Shown here piece after piece: positions 1-11,802 of a stretch of DNA of 64,000 nucleotides. The translations under genes were made by a program, and so were the position numbers. This stretch comes from Gonium pectorale (taxonomy: Eukaryota > Chlorophyta > Chlorophyceae > Chlamydomonadales > Volvocaceae). The DNA lies in the NCBI GenBank assembly GCA_001584585.1, contig LSYV01000070.1:385453-449452 (forward strand), in the 5' to 3' direction. Numbering within the stretch: position 1 is the first letter of the stretch; each line of letters begins with the position of its first letter. The notes beneath the pieces are model-generated. The model worked only from the letters and a program-made list of their open reading frames with translations. It searched no databases and was not told where the DNA came from.

Positions 1-3000
1 CCGCTGCATGTGGGGCAGTCGGCGGGGGGACCGGGCGACGGCGGACCGGCGGTTGATCTGGTCGCAGCGTCGATTGCGGGCTTTGTCATTCGAACAACCG
101 CCTACATGGCGGGCCTCGCTGAAACTGCTTGGTCTTCCTCATCGAAGCGGCCGGATCGGCAACTGGCTATGGAGCTGGCTCGCGCCCTGGCTGAAAGCGC
201 CGCGCTGCAGCACACCTGCCGCGTCCTGCTGCTCCTGGCGCCGCGCGCCCCCGCACTCGCCAGCAGCGACATTCTGCGCCTCGCAGCACCGGCAGTGGGC
301 CTGGCCCTAGCGAACTTGCATCATCTGGTGAACGTCTGTGCCGATCAGGACCCCACCTCCGCCACCCTGCTGTACGGCGTCGCGTCGGACCGCTGCGTGC
401 AGACCGCGGCCCTGGCGATGGGCGTGGCGGAGCTGTGTACGGCGGACGGCGGGCCCGCGTACGGCATGCCGCCCGAGCTGCTCCGCGGCCTGACCGCCCT
501 GTTCGGCAGCGGAGGAAGCGACGGCGGTAGCGGCGACGCTGATAGCAGCAGCAGTGGCGGTATTGAGGGTCCGAGATCAGACCGAGATCAGTCGCAGGCT
601 GCAGGTCCGAACACGTTGACAGGGACGAATATGCGGGCCGTGATGCGCCTCGCATACCCCTATGTTAGGCGTCCTCCGCCCGGCCGGCGCGCGCTGCTCG
701 CCATTGCACTGCGGGTCATGCGACTGGCGGTGGCGTCGGCGGAGGCGGAGGGGGAGGGGGAGGCAATAGGAGGGCCGGCAACACGCGGCGCTGGCAGCGG
801 CTGCGGCTGCGGCTGCGGCAGTGGCACTGCTGACACAGTTCCGCCCACCTCGAGGGCCCCACCCAAGGAGCTGGCTTTGGCCACGCGGGCCGGCCCTCGG
901 CTCCTTCTCGAGCCGCCAGGGGTGCAGTACGCCTTTTATGAAGTCGCCTACGCTGCTCGATTCCTGCTGAGGCTGCGGCCGGGGTCCGGGCCGGCAGCGG
1001 TAGCCGAGGCCGCTGAGCTGTGGCGGCTGCTTGGCCTGGGGCTGCGGTGGTGGCGAGTGTGGAGCGAGAAAGACCAGGAGGTGGCGGGCCGGGACCTCTC
1101 CAACTGGATGACGATGCTCGTGGACGCCTGCATTGTGAATGGTGCGAGTGACTCGACGCGTGACCTTGAGTTTGCCAAATTATGCCTGAATTTGCCCAAC
1201 TTTGCGTTTCTTCTCTGTGTCTGGAATCTTCTCACGCCTTCACGCGGTACAAACCAGGTGTCCTTTCCGCCAGGATTGCTCACTAATGTCCCCGTTACTT
1301 TATGTTCCACCATCCTGTCGGGTGTGCCATTTGTTTCGTAACCTAGACTACTTGACAGTCATTCCTCTTACCTGTTTGCCGCCGTCAGGACTCCATGACC
1401 CCACGTTGGAGCCGCCTCCGTCCTTCGCGGCAGCGCTGGCGGGCGGCGTGCTGCCCCTCACAGAGATGCTCCTGCGCCGCGCCGAGGGGGAGGACGTCCC
1501 GGCGGAGATCACCCGCGGCCTGCTGGGCGGCGGCACATTCGCCGCCAGCGCCTTCCTGGCGCCGCTGCTGGCGTACGGCGAGCCGCACCAGGCGGCGGCG
1601 CTGGTGGCAACCGTCGGCAAGGTGCTCGCCCTGACTGACCCGCGGGTCGTCACTGCCTCTGTCTGGAAGGCCACCCAGCAGTGCGTCGTGAACGCGGCCT
1701 GCGACCTGCTGGCGTGGGGCCTCCATTGGTGGGAGGAGACCGCTGCTGATGCCGCTGATGCCGCAGCGGCTGTGGGGCCGTCGGCGGCGCCGCCATTGCG
1801 GCAGCGGGTGGCGCGCGTCCTGTCGTGCGCCGCCTGTGCCTGGCTGCCGGCGTTGTCGGGGCTCCTCTTCTCCGCAATTCAGGCTCTGGCGTCAGCGGCG
1901 AAGGAGGGCAGCGGCAGCAGCCCTCCACCCGACCGTAAAGCCTCGGCCGCCGGGGCGTTCACCCTGATGGAGGCGGTGCTGCCCTGGCTGCCGCTGCTGG
2001 CCCGGGCGCGGGAGCTGCGGACGGCTGCCGCCGGCAGCGGGGGGGCAAGCAGGGGAGGCTCCGGAAGCGGCGACGTCCGTTCGGAAGGCAAGGCCGGCGG
2101 AGGCGGAGGCGGAGATGGCAGCAGCAGCAGCGGCGACGGCGGTGATTGCGAAGGCGGTGGTGACGGCGCCTGGCGGGAGCTGATCGAGACCTGCGCTCCG
2201 GCGCTGCGGAGCCTGGGCTGCAGCCTGCGCCTCGCCGCCGCCGCTCCGCCAGGCGGGGTGCCTGTCGGCGCGCTGAGGGGTCTGGTGGCGGCCTGCCGAC
2301 TGGTGGAGTCGTGGCCGCACGAGCCCTGGGCCACGGAGGACGACGGGGCGCCGCTGCAGGCCTCCTGGCCGCCCGGTGCGCTGGGTGCGGTCGCGGAGCA
2401 GCTGAGGGCGGCGGATTCCCTCGACCCGGCAGCCACGGCGGAGCGCCTGGCGGCGTCGCTGACCCGCCGGCGCCCGGGAACGGAAGCCGTGACGTCGGCC
2501 GGTCCGGCGGCAAACGTCCCGGTGGGGGGTACGGGAGGCGGGCGGCAGTCGGCAGGAGAAGCGATTGCAGGGCACATCGAGGAGGAGGAGGAGGAGGGGC
2601 ATGGAGGCCGGCGGGCGGCGCACGGCAGGTCGCTGGCCGTGCCGCTCGAGTCCCTGGCGCGCTCGATGCTGCCACCGTCCGAGTCGCGCCGCGCGATGCG
2701 GTCCTGCGGCAACCCCGCCTGCACCGTGCTGAGGGGTGACAGCGAGGCGGAGCAGCCTCCCCTGAAGGCCTGCGCGGGCTGCGGCGCCGTAGGGTACTGC
2801 TGCCGCGATTGCCAGGCGGCGCACTGGCGGGCGGGGCACAAGGAGGCGTGCGCGCGGGCGGCGGGCGGGAGGGCAGTCGCGTCGGTCCTCTGGCGAGCAC
2901 CCCATGCCTTGCGACAAGTGTCGACGTCCCTGCGAGCGGCGCTGTGCCAAGTTGCCGGGGTCGTGTGGTTGGTCCCCATGTGTGGAGCTCTGTGGGCTTG

Positions 3001-3016
3001 GCGCAAGTGCGCTTAG
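1..3016 (+). CDS. MYND zinc-finger family protein, gene A (5'-partial)
   Basis: The start lies upstream of the window; the first complete codons read PLHVGQSAGG, which aligns with the middle of the first exon of gene C. Exon 1 runs 1-1141 and ends AATG|gtgcga; exon 2 runs 1389-3016 after ...gccgtcag. The intron is phase 1, as in every copy. The encoded part has an Ala/Leu-rich helical region (motif ELARALAESAALQH), glycine-serine linkers, a second helical region (motif PPPSFAAALAGGVLPLTEML), an acidic run of Glu, and a MYND finger with ligands in CGNPAC, CAGCGAVGYCCRDC and HKEAC. After the finger there is an extra tail of about 45 residues ending in a hydrophobic stretch and WAWRKCA, shared only with gene B. 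MYND fingers usually bind peptides. The role of this family is unknown to me, and no SET domain or other enzymatic domain is visible. Confidence 0.85.
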
Positions 3017-4929
3017 CGGTCTGATCACGGGAGGGTGGGAGGCAGGGCTGGACCCTCCACGTCTCGCGGAATCAACCCACACTTGAAACGTGCGGAATGG
3101 GCGGGCCCTGTCGTCGATGTTTGGAGAGGGGAAGGAGAGGTCGGTGCAGTGATGCGGATGGGACGACCGAGGCAGATGAGTTGGGAGTCTCCCTCTCGCC
3201 AGGTGGGGCTGGACACATCCAGAGATGGCGGCGGAGGGATGCTAAGGTGGGGAAGTGCATCGGAACAAGTCAGGCTTGCGTTCAAAGTGGCAGCTGCCGT
3301 AGAGCCGCCTTCATGTGTCAAGTTTCGGCAATCCACCAGTTCGGACAGCCTGTGCCGGGGCACATGGGGCACGTGGGATACAGGGCTGGGGTATGCTACC
3401 CACGCCGGGGTCTGGTTTGCGCGACCCGGCCGCTCACCTTGGTCATAGTTTGAGCCGGGAGGCTGCTAGGCTCCCTAGCAGGAACGCCATAGGCTCATTA
3501 ATAGGCCAATGGTCGGAACGTCAGGCGGACCGGCAGACACGGCCGGGCACGGCCGTACGGCTGCTGTGGGCCGCGCGCGGGTTCGTGCGGGTTCGGTGCG
3601 GGTTCGTGGCGAGACTGGTCGCCCGTGGCGACTGGCGGCGGGGGGCAGGCCCGCGTCGATCGTTGCCGCCGGCTGAGGGCGCGGCATAGGTTTGTTGAGA
3701 GAGGCTCAAAGTGGGCAGTGGCGAGGGGGCGCTCGACGCAGTGTCAGAGGCGCAGCTTCCGTGCAACCGCCCGTCCCGACGGTTGCGAACCATCGGTGCG
3801 GTCTGTCTGTGTCGGGGCACGTGGGGTACAGGGCTGGTATATGCCAACAACGCCGGGATCTAGTTCGCGCAGCCCGGCGGCTCTATCTTGGGGTTTAGCC
3901 AGGGGGCGCTACTAGCGGCCCTAGCAGGACTATCGTGGGCTCATATGCAGGGTAGTGGCCGGGGATTCAGGCGCGCCAACAGCCCCAACAAGTGCAGTGT
4001 GGATCCAAAACACACGTTAGAGAGTCGGACGGCCGGGATGGGTACGTGGGCCGAACGCCTTAGGCAGTAGTTGTGCGTGGATATGTAGTGTCCGGCGGGG
4101 CTGGTCCGTGGAGAGGCGCAACGCGTTGTGTGGGGTTGCTCGTGGCGAGGGTATGCCCGTGATGATGCCGCCAGCAGTACACTCTGCGGTGTCAACGTTC
4201 GAACGATGGCACGAAGCCGTGTGGGTGCGATGGGAACGGATGGGAAGGGTTGAGTGGGCGCTTGCTTGACGCAGGCTACGTGGGCGACTGGGTCCCAGGT
4301 TGGGAGTCGAGAATGGGCATTTGACAGAGCCCCAAGGGGTGTATGTACGTCCTCAAGCGAACCCTGCTTGTGAACTTGCGACAAGGGGCCTTGCTGGCAA
4401 GACAGGCTTCCCAAGCCTCCTTCCTGTGTCCCTTTTATCTCATCGCAGCGATCGACTGCCGTTGCGTTACGCGCGGCCAAGCGCCGCTGAGATAGTTTGC
4501 TCAATACCGTATCAAGCATGGCCCACTAGCACAGGCGTGCGCACCGTTCCATAACTATGCGTGGGACGAGGCGCTGTCGGCTCCGCCGAGCCCTGCCTCA
4601 AGCCTGGTGTGTCATGACCGGCGCCTGCAATGGGGCGACGCCTTCCCGCACCTACCTCCCGCAAAGCAGCACTACACATAAATACCAGCCCGCAGACCGC
4701 GTGGGCCGCGCCACACAGCGCAGCAGCGCTCTGTAGCAATGGAGGGGCCTGGGATGGAGCGCTGATGGAGCGCTCATGCAAAGGGGATGGCGACGCTGGA
4801 GGGAGGGCGTGCGAAGGCAACGGCGACGCCAACGGCGACGCCTACGAACCCGGTACGACATGGCCACTGATCACTTTCGGGTTATCATGCCTTTCTCCGG
4901 TGCATAGTGTTAATGCGCTGAGGTGGTCC
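3017..4929. other. Intergenic: duplicated 3' flank of gene A and 5' flank of gene B
   Basis: No gene is supported here. The first about 1 kb is clearly related to the 3' flank of gene B (8567-9370), starting with the shared ggtctgatcacgggagggtg. A stretch around 3355-3720 is repeated more weakly at about 3815-3960. From about 4610 the sequence resembles the upstream DNA of the 10-kb fragment and of gene C (shared tgtgtcatg...), so it belongs to the 5' flank of the next unit. Confidence 0.6.
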
Positions 4930-5018
4930 CCGGCCCACGGGTCGCAACGCCTCGATCACTCTCAAAATTTCGCGCCGACCCTTTGCTTGAGGTTTCCTCA
5001 CGACTGCATATATTTTTA
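4930..5018 (+). promoter_or_regulatory. Putative promoter region of gene B with family-conserved upstream element
   Basis: At 4930-4960 is a GGCCCACGGGTCG...GCCTCGATC block that recurs, oriented toward the gene, upstream of the 10-kb fragment, gene D and gene E. About 50 bp further on is the AT-rich gcatatattttta (5006-5018), a TATA-like stretch about 70 bp before the family start codon. The function is inferred from conservation and position. Confidence 0.4.
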
Positions 5019-5088
5019 CTGGCACAGGATCAATTGAAATGCAATTGATCGGTCCCGACGACCCGATACGGAGACACAGCAGCCATGC

Positions 5089-8000
5089 ATGAATCGCCTT
5101 TCCGCAGACGCCCTGCAAGCGCTAGCCGCTGGCCGCACAGCCGCTGGCGAGAGCACTGTCCTCGTCTACGGGCCCGGACGAGTCGCCTCTTGCGGTGCTC
5201 AGTTCGGCCGAGCTCCTGCGCCTGAAGAGGCAGCTGAGCGCCAGCAGCAATGCCCTTGCTGCACTGAAGAATGGCGGCGCGGGCGATGCTATGGCGATCA
5301 AGCTGCTGTCGGGTGAGCGCCTCGGGCTGACGCTGCTGCGCCTGGTGCTGTCGGCCATGCGCGCAGCGCTCGGCTCTGCGCTCGGCGCCGATGCGGAGCG
5401 GGCGGAGACAACGGCGGAGGTCGTGTCGAGCAGCTTGGAGCTCGTCTTGTGGGCTTTGAACAGGGCGCTCCCGCGGGACAAGTCCAACCTCGCCGTTCAG
5501 CGCGCCGCCAGGGGCTTCATGCGGCGGCTGCTTCGGACGCAGGCGCTGCAAGCCGCCGGCCGCAGCCTGGCAGCAGTCGGCGGGGGGGGGGGGGCTAGCG
5601 GGGTGGCACCGTCAGAAACGAACGCGGCGTCGGAGGTGGGCGCGGCGCCAGCGTCGGAGCATGTGGGGTACTTTGATGGCGCCTTGTGCAAAGGCAGCCC
5701 TGCAGATGTGGTCGCTGTGTCGATCGCAGCGTTTGTCATTCGGACCGCCTTCGACGCCGGGGACCTCGCTTGCAGCACTTCATCATCGACGCAGCCGAAT
5801 CGGCAGCTGGCGGCGGAGCTGGCTCGCGGCCTGGCCGACAGCGCCGCGCTGCAACACGCCTGCCGCGTCCTGCTGCTCCTGGCGCCGCGCAACACCGCCG
5901 CACTAGCTGGGAGCTGCGTCCTGCAGCGTGCGGCAACGGAAGTGGGCCAGGCCCTGTCGTGCATACATGATTTGGGGGAACGCTGTGCAAAGCAGGACCC
6001 CGCCTCCGCCGCCCTGCTGCACGGCGTGACGTGTGACCGCTGCGTGCAGACCGCGGCCCTGGCGGTGGGCCTGGCGGAGCTGTGTGCGGCGGACGGCGGG
6101 CCCGCGTACGGCATGCCGCCCGGGCTGCTCCGCGGCCTGACCGCCCTGTTCGGCGTCAGCAGCGGTGGAGGAAGCAGCAGTCGTTGTGTAAAGGTTCCGA
6201 GCAGTATTGCGGCCATCAGCATGCGCTCCATGATACGACTCGCGGGCCTCAATATCTTGCTCCCGCCACCCGGCCGGCGCGCGCTGCTTTCCATTGCACT
6301 GCGGGTCATGCGACTGGCGGCGGCGAAGGCGGAAGGCGAGGCGGAGGGGGAGGCGGAGGAGAAGGCAGAGGGGGAGAGAGGGCCGGCAGCACGCGGCGCC
6401 GGCAGCGGCAGTGGCGGCGCACGCAGCGGCGCGGGCAGGGGCACAGCTCGGCCCATCTCGGGGGGCCCCAGCCGAGGGGCAGGCGGCGGCAGGCACACGG
6501 CGCCCTCGGCTCCTGCTGGAGTCGTCTGAGGTCTTCTTTGAGTTCCTGTGCGCTGCTCAGTGCCTGCTGAGGCTGCCTCCCGAGTCCGGGCCGGCAGCGG
6601 TGGCCGAGGCCGCGGAGCTGTGGCGGCTGATTGGCCTGCGGGTGTGGATGCGGCGGGTGTGGAGCGAGGAGGCTGCGATCTGGTGCAGGAAGCTCTCCTA
6701 CAGGATGAAGACGCTGGCCGGAAGATGTATCGTGGCGGCTGAGACTGGTGCGCACGAACATCCATACACCGCGACTCGCAATATATTGGGCGGCGTGTGA
6801 CCTTCTTTGTTGCAATGCGCATGCATGCTTTAGAAGGTACCTACTGCTGACTCGCATGCACTTGTTTCCCAGCATTTTTGCGTCCCTGTGTGATGCCGTC
6901 AGGACTCAACGGCCTCACGCCGGAGCCGCCTCCGTCTCTCGCGGCGGCGCTGGCGGGCGGCGTGCTGCCCCTCACAGAGATGCTCCTGCGCCGCGCCATC
7001 GTGGGGGAGCACGTCCCGGCGGCGATCACCCGCGGACTGCTCGGCGGCAGCGCATTTGCCGCCAGCGCCTTCCTGGCGCCGCTACTGGCGTATGGCGAGC
7101 CGCACCAGGCGGCGGCGCTGGTGGCTACCGTCGGCAAGGTGCTTGCCCTGACTGACCCGCGGGTCGTTATCGCCGCTGCCTGGGAGCCCCAGGAGGACAC
7201 CCAGCAGTGCGTCGTGAATGCGGCCTGCGACCTGCTGGTGTGGGGCCTCCACTGGTGGGAGGAGACCGCTGCCAATGACGCTAACTCTTACGCCTCAGCG
7301 GCTGCTGCGGGGCCGTCGGCGGCGCCGTCAGTGCGGCAGCGGCTGGCGCGCATCCTGTCGTGCGCCGCCTGCGCCTGGCTGCCGGCGCTGTCTGGGCTCC
7401 TCTCCTCCGCGGTTCAGGCTCTGGCGCCAGCGGCCAAGGAGGAGAGCAGCGGCAGCAGCCCTCCACCCGACGGGAACGCCTCGACCGCCGGGGCGTTCAC
7501 GCTGCTGGGGGCGGTGCTGCCCTGGCTGCCGCTGCTGGCCCGGGCGCGGGAGCTGCGGACGGCAGCCGCCGGCAGCGGGGCGGCAAGCAGGGGAGGCTCC
7601 GGAAGTGGCGACGTCCGTTCGGGAGGCAAGGTCGGCGGAGGCGGAGGCGGAGGCGGGAATGGCAGCAGCAGGGGTGACGGCGGCGACACCGACGGCGGTG
7701 GCGACGGCGGCGGCGGCGACGGCAGCTGGCAGGAGCTGATCGAGGCCTGTGCTCCGGCGCTGCGGAGCCTGGGCTGCAGCCTGCGCCTCGCCGCCGCCGC
7801 TCCGCCAGGCGGGGTGCCTGTCGGCGCGCTGAGGGGCCTTGTGGAGGCTTGCCGACTGATGGGGTCGTGGCCGCACGAGCCCTGGGCCACGGAAGCCGAC
7901 GGGGCGCCGCTGCAGGCCTCCTGGCCGCCCGGCGCGCTGGGTGCGGTCGCGGAGCAGCTGATTGCGGCGGATTCCCTTGACCCGGCAGCCACGGCGGAGC

Positions 8001-8566
8001 GCCTTGCGGCGTCGCTGACCCGCCGGCGTCCGGGGGCAGCAGCGGTGGCAGCCGGGACTCCGGCCGGTCCGGCGGCATACGTGCCGTTGGGGGAGGCGGG
8101 AGGCAGGCGGCAGTCGGGAGGAAGAGATGAACACGCAGGGCACGGCGGGGAGCAGGAGGACGAGGAGGAGGAGGACGAGGAGGGGAAAGGTGGTCCGCTG
8201 CCTGTGGCGCTCGAGTCCCTGGCGCGGTCGCTGCTGCTGCCGATCGAGTCGCGCCGCGCGATGCGGTCCTGCGGCAACCTGGCCTGTACCGTGCTGAGGG
8301 GGGACAGCGAGACGGAGCGGCCGCCCCTGAAGGCCTGCGCGGGGTGCGGCGCCGTGGGGTTCTGCTGCCGCGACTGCCAGGTGGCGCACTGGCGGGCGGG
8401 GCACAAAGAGGCGTGCGCGCCTGCGGCGGGGAGGCCAGGCGGATGGGTCCCCTGGCGAGCGCACGCTCTGTTAATGTTTTTGCAAGAGTATCTGTGGCAA
8501 GTTTCCGGAATTGTCTGCCTGGTTACTGTCTGCGGAGCGCTGTGGGCTTGGCGCAAGTGCGCGTAG
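5089..8566 (+). pseudogene. MYND zinc-finger family gene B, two frameshifts
   Basis: The two-exon structure is the same as gene C: exon 1 5089-6747 (GAGACTG|gtgcgc), exon 2 6903-8566 (gccgtcag|GACTC). The family start codon is at 5089 (MNRLSADALQALA), but compared with gene E about 8 nt are missing just after it (near 5120), so the start is out of frame with the body. A second break is a run of six G near 6456-6461 where gene E has five, which throws the end of exon 1 out of frame. Exon 2 is open to the stop and carries an intact MYND finger (CGNLAC, CAGCGAVGFCCRDC, HKEAC) plus the hydrophobic tail VSGIVCLVTVCGALWAWRKCA-type shared with gene A. Translation could restart at the in-frame ATG at 5291, but the second shift remains. 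The homopolymer difference could also be a sequencing error. Likely a recent pseudogene. Confidence 0.75.
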
Positions 8567-9954
8567 CGGTCTGATCACGGGAGGGTGGGAGGCGGGGCTG
8601 CTTCTCCTCCGTCTCGCGGAATCAACCCACATGTTGGACACACGTGTGAAGCGTGGGAACTTGCCCAACACGACCGCGTCTCGCAGAATCGCCCCGCACG
8701 TCAGGCGTTCGGTATCGTCGTGCCCCTTTATCGATGTTTGGAGAGGGGTGTGTGGGGCCGATCATGGGGCCGATCATGCAGCGATGCGGACGGGATGATT
8801 TGAGGTGGATGGGGCGGGGCTCGCCGGGTGGGGCTGGACAGAACCGGAGATGGCGGCGGGGAAACAACAAGGTGGGGAGAAACACAAGATGGGGAAGTGC
8901 ATCGGAGCAAGTTAGGCTTGCGTTGGCGTTGGTGGCAGCTGCCGCGGAGCCGCCTGTCCGCAGTTTTGACGATGCCCCTGTTCGGACAGTCTGTGCACGG
9001 TGCACACGGCGCACGGCGTGCGGGGCGCACCGACGCCGGGGTCTGGTTTGCACGGCCCGGCTGCTCTATCTTGGGTTTTAGCCGGGAGGCTGCTAGCAGG
9101 AACGTCGTAGGCTCATAAGCAGGGCAATGGTCGGAAAGTCAGGCGGCCTGACAGGCGCGGCCGTACGGCTTCTGTGAGTCGCGCGCCTTAGGCTGCCCGC
9201 GGGGTCGTGCGGGTTCGTGGCGAGGCTAGTCGTCCGTGGCGACCGGCGGGAGCCATGCCCGCGTTGTTCGTTGCCGCCGGCTGAGGGCGAGGCGGAGGTT
9301 GTTTGGTAGAAGCTCAAAGCGGGAAGTGGCGAGGGGGCGCTTGACGCAGTGTCTGAGGGAGGGGGTGTCCAGTTTGGCAGTCGGCTGTTGGATTCCATGG
9401 GATCCGGGCATGAATGTGAAGGGGTATGAACGTTTTCCAGTTTGAGACGTGTCTCGGATCCATCTGTGGCGGAGTGGCGAAACCCGCTGTCTGGGACATA
9501 GAGTTCGTTCTAACGACCCCGTCTCAAGATATATTCGATACCCGGTCTCGCCGCAGAGACTGTTTGCTCTGTTCTTTTCCCGGCCTCAAGTCTGTGTCAT
9601 GTACGGTGCTCGCAAGAGCGCGGCGACCCGCCTGTGACTCCCCTCCCACACGTACACCGCCACCCTCAGGCACCAGCCGTACTGCCGTACTGCCCCGCAG
9701 ACCGTGAAGCAGCGGCCTGCAGCCATGGGAGGTTCCGGGATGGCCCCAGCGGAGGGTTCAGTGCATGTGACGTCACCAGTGGGACACGTATTGCCGGCCG
9801 TGCACTGGCCCTACTGGCCGCGCACAACGCCTAACGGCCTAACGGCATTCTGGGTACGCGTACCCCTATGTGCTCAGTTTCAGATAATCTATATCTTCAC
9901 TAAGTAAGTATGCGTTGTCGGAGCTTCAAGGGACAAGGATGAACCCCCTGACTT
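8567..9954. other. Intergenic: 3' flank of gene B, then upstream-type DNA
   Basis: 8567-9370 is the counterpart of the gene A 3' flank. From about 9590 the sequence resembles the upstream DNA of genes B and C (tgtgtcatgta..., ccgcagaccg, cctgcagccatgg). No coding capacity is supported. Confidence 0.55.
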
Positions 9955-10042
9955 GCGGGCCCGCGGGTCGAGAAAGGCCTCGATCGCTTGGAAACTTTTA
10001 CCCCCGACCCCTTGCTTGAGGTTGCCTGACGACTTACATACA
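9955..10042 (+). promoter_or_regulatory. Family-type upstream element retained at the 10-kb fragment
   Basis: The block at 9955-9987 (gggcccgcgggtcg...ggcctcgatcg) and the following ccccttgcttgaggttgcctgacgac match the gene B promoter region (4930-5005), ending at the position where gene B has its TATA-like stretch. It is joined almost directly to exon-2 sequence. Confidence 0.45.
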
Positions 10043-10538
10043 GGCTTCGCGCCAATGTATCCAAACGTGGCAGCTGGGAGTGCTGCCTGTGTGGCGGCAG
10101 ACGTCCAGGCGGGGCAGACGGAAGGCGGGGGGCAATCGGGAGGAGTTGCGATTTCAGGGCACAGCGGCGAGGAGGAGGAGGAGGAGGAGGAGAGGCATGG
10201 GGGCCGGTGGGCGGCGTAAGGCAGCCGTGGCGCTCGAGTCCCTGGCGCGCTCGCTGCTGCCGCCGTCGCAATCCCGCCGCGCGATGCGGTCCTGCGGCAA
10301 CACCGCCTGCACCGTGCTGGTGGGGGACAGCGAGGCGGAGCGGCTGCCCCTGAAGGCCTGCGCGGGCTGCGGTGCCGTGGGGTACTGCTGCCGCGACTGC
10401 CAGGCGGCGCACTGGCGGGCGGGGCACAAGGAGGCGTGCGCGCGGGCGGCGGGCAGGGAGACCATGCGGGTGAGGGGCTGGTGTTCGGGTGTGGCATGCC
10501 CGAATGACGGAGGGGTAGGGCCGCCCAGGGGATAAGGG
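10043..10538 (+). pseudogene. Deleted, frameshifted MYND gene fragment
   Basis: Only the last about 430 bp of a family exon 2 are present, attached to promoter-like DNA; exon 1, the intron and about two thirds of exon 2 are missing. The early part reads in one frame through the acidic run (SGEEEEEEEERHGG) and hits a stop near 10217. The rest reads in another frame, starting GRRKAAVALESLARSLLPP and continuing through a complete MYND finger (CGNTAC, CAGCGAVGYCCRDC, HKEAC). The end (GRETMRVRG...) and 3' flank resemble genes C and E. The finger-coding frame has no obvious start codon of its own. It is a deletion derivative, most likely non-functional. Confidence 0.75.
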
Positions 10539-11771
10539 CCGAGGGCGTCATGTGCGCGGCCCGTGGCGCCGTCAGTTCGGTGGCAGTTGGGGGGTGGTCG
10601 TTTTTTTCACTGTGGTCGACCGTGGTCCTTGTCCGTTTTCGCGGTCGCGCAAGTGGCTGTGCTTGCCGCCTCTGCTGGCGCTGCGTGACGTCGGTGACCG
10701 GTGCGGGGCCGGCGCGGGGCGTTGTGGACGGCTGGATCTGTAAGCCCTATCGTGCGGCTGGCCCGCCGGCGCCAGTGTGTTTTTGGGGGTGTTTCATTTC
10801 GGTCTCGTCGCGCTCTCGGTGCCCTCTCATGCCCCTCCTGGTCTGTCCCGGCGCGGTGGATCAGGGCTCGGATCCCCGCAACGTGGCTGCAGGTGGGACC
10901 AGTGGCGGATGTGCCCGTCCAATGGCACTCCCTATCCCGGTCTGTTGCGGAAGGCCCAGGTGCGGGCTGTGGGGGATGCGGGGTGTGGACTGGCGGTGCG
11001 GGACCATGAGGAGGCAGCGCTTCGTCCCTACCGGCAGCTGTAGCAACCTTGATTTTTTTTACAGGCTCCCTCAGAGAGGGGTTGCAGGCCATGATTGCTG
11101 ATGCGGGAAAAGTTATCTAAAACCGATTTGGGCTTGCCTGAAACGTGTGTCATGTCTCGTGTACGGCGACTGCACGGGTGCAGCGCCCTGCCGCAGTCAG
11201 GCACCCTTGACGCTACCCATCCAGCCACCAGCCAAACGGCGGAACTGCGCCAGGCAGCGCAGCAGCGCCCCGGCAGCCCTGCAAACCTGCAGCACTGAGG
11301 AGGTCCTGGGGTGGCTCGGGTGGCCAGGGGGACGGCGCCGAAGGGAGGGCGACAGGCGTGGAGGGCGTGCGAAGGTGGTGCCGTGGTGCCGCCGTGCCTT
11401 ACGGGGCATTCGCCAGACCAGACGGGTCCAACTCCTAGCGACACGGCCGCCCACGACTTGCAGGGAGTCGTGCCGAAGTCCCAATTGGACAGAGACCCCG
11501 CCGCAAAGCGGCTTCGGGGGACGGAGCCTCCTGGGGACGGAGGCCCGGTGCCTGCGTGGCTGCGTGTGCCCGACGGTACGTCCAGCGTCCGTACTACGTC
11601 ACGGTACCTACGTGTAGGTATGGGTCCAAACGAAGACCGTGCATACCCCTCTCTGTCTTTTGTTTAGTGGGCACAATTTCTGGAGCCGATGGTTTGCGTA
11701 TAGCGACAGTCAACGTTTCCGTTTCTCCGAATTCCCAGGGCCCAACGCCGATGCCCGCTATGAGACAGCAC
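10539..11771. other. Intergenic between the 10-kb fragment and gene C
   Basis: No gene is supported. The segment from about 11140 (tgtgtcatgtctcgtgtacgg) resembles the 5' flanks of gene B (about 4610) and of the fragment (about 9590), so it is the upstream part of the gene C unit. The palindrome-like GGGTCG element of the other copies is not evident here. Confidence 0.5.
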
Positions 11772-11789
11772 AATAAATATACTGTATTA
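11772..11789 (+). promoter_or_regulatory. TATA-like AT-rich stretch before gene C
   Basis: The sequence aataaatatactgtatta lies 14 bp before the gene C start codon in an otherwise GC-rich flank. Being so close to the ATG it may be 5' UTR rather than a TATA box. The following gaaacagcag is shared with genes B and D directly before their start codons. Confidence 0.3.
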
Positions 11790-11802
11790 TGAAACAGCAG
11801 TC

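Noticed and set aside
1892..3082. Long open frames antisense to the MYND exons (for example 1879-3006 and 1892-3082 on -, 7328-8464 on -, and similar ones opposite genes D and E)
   Set aside because: They mirror GC-rich coding DNA with strong third-position bias; they are Arg/Pro/Ala-rich and lack domains, and the sense frames carry the MYND finger.
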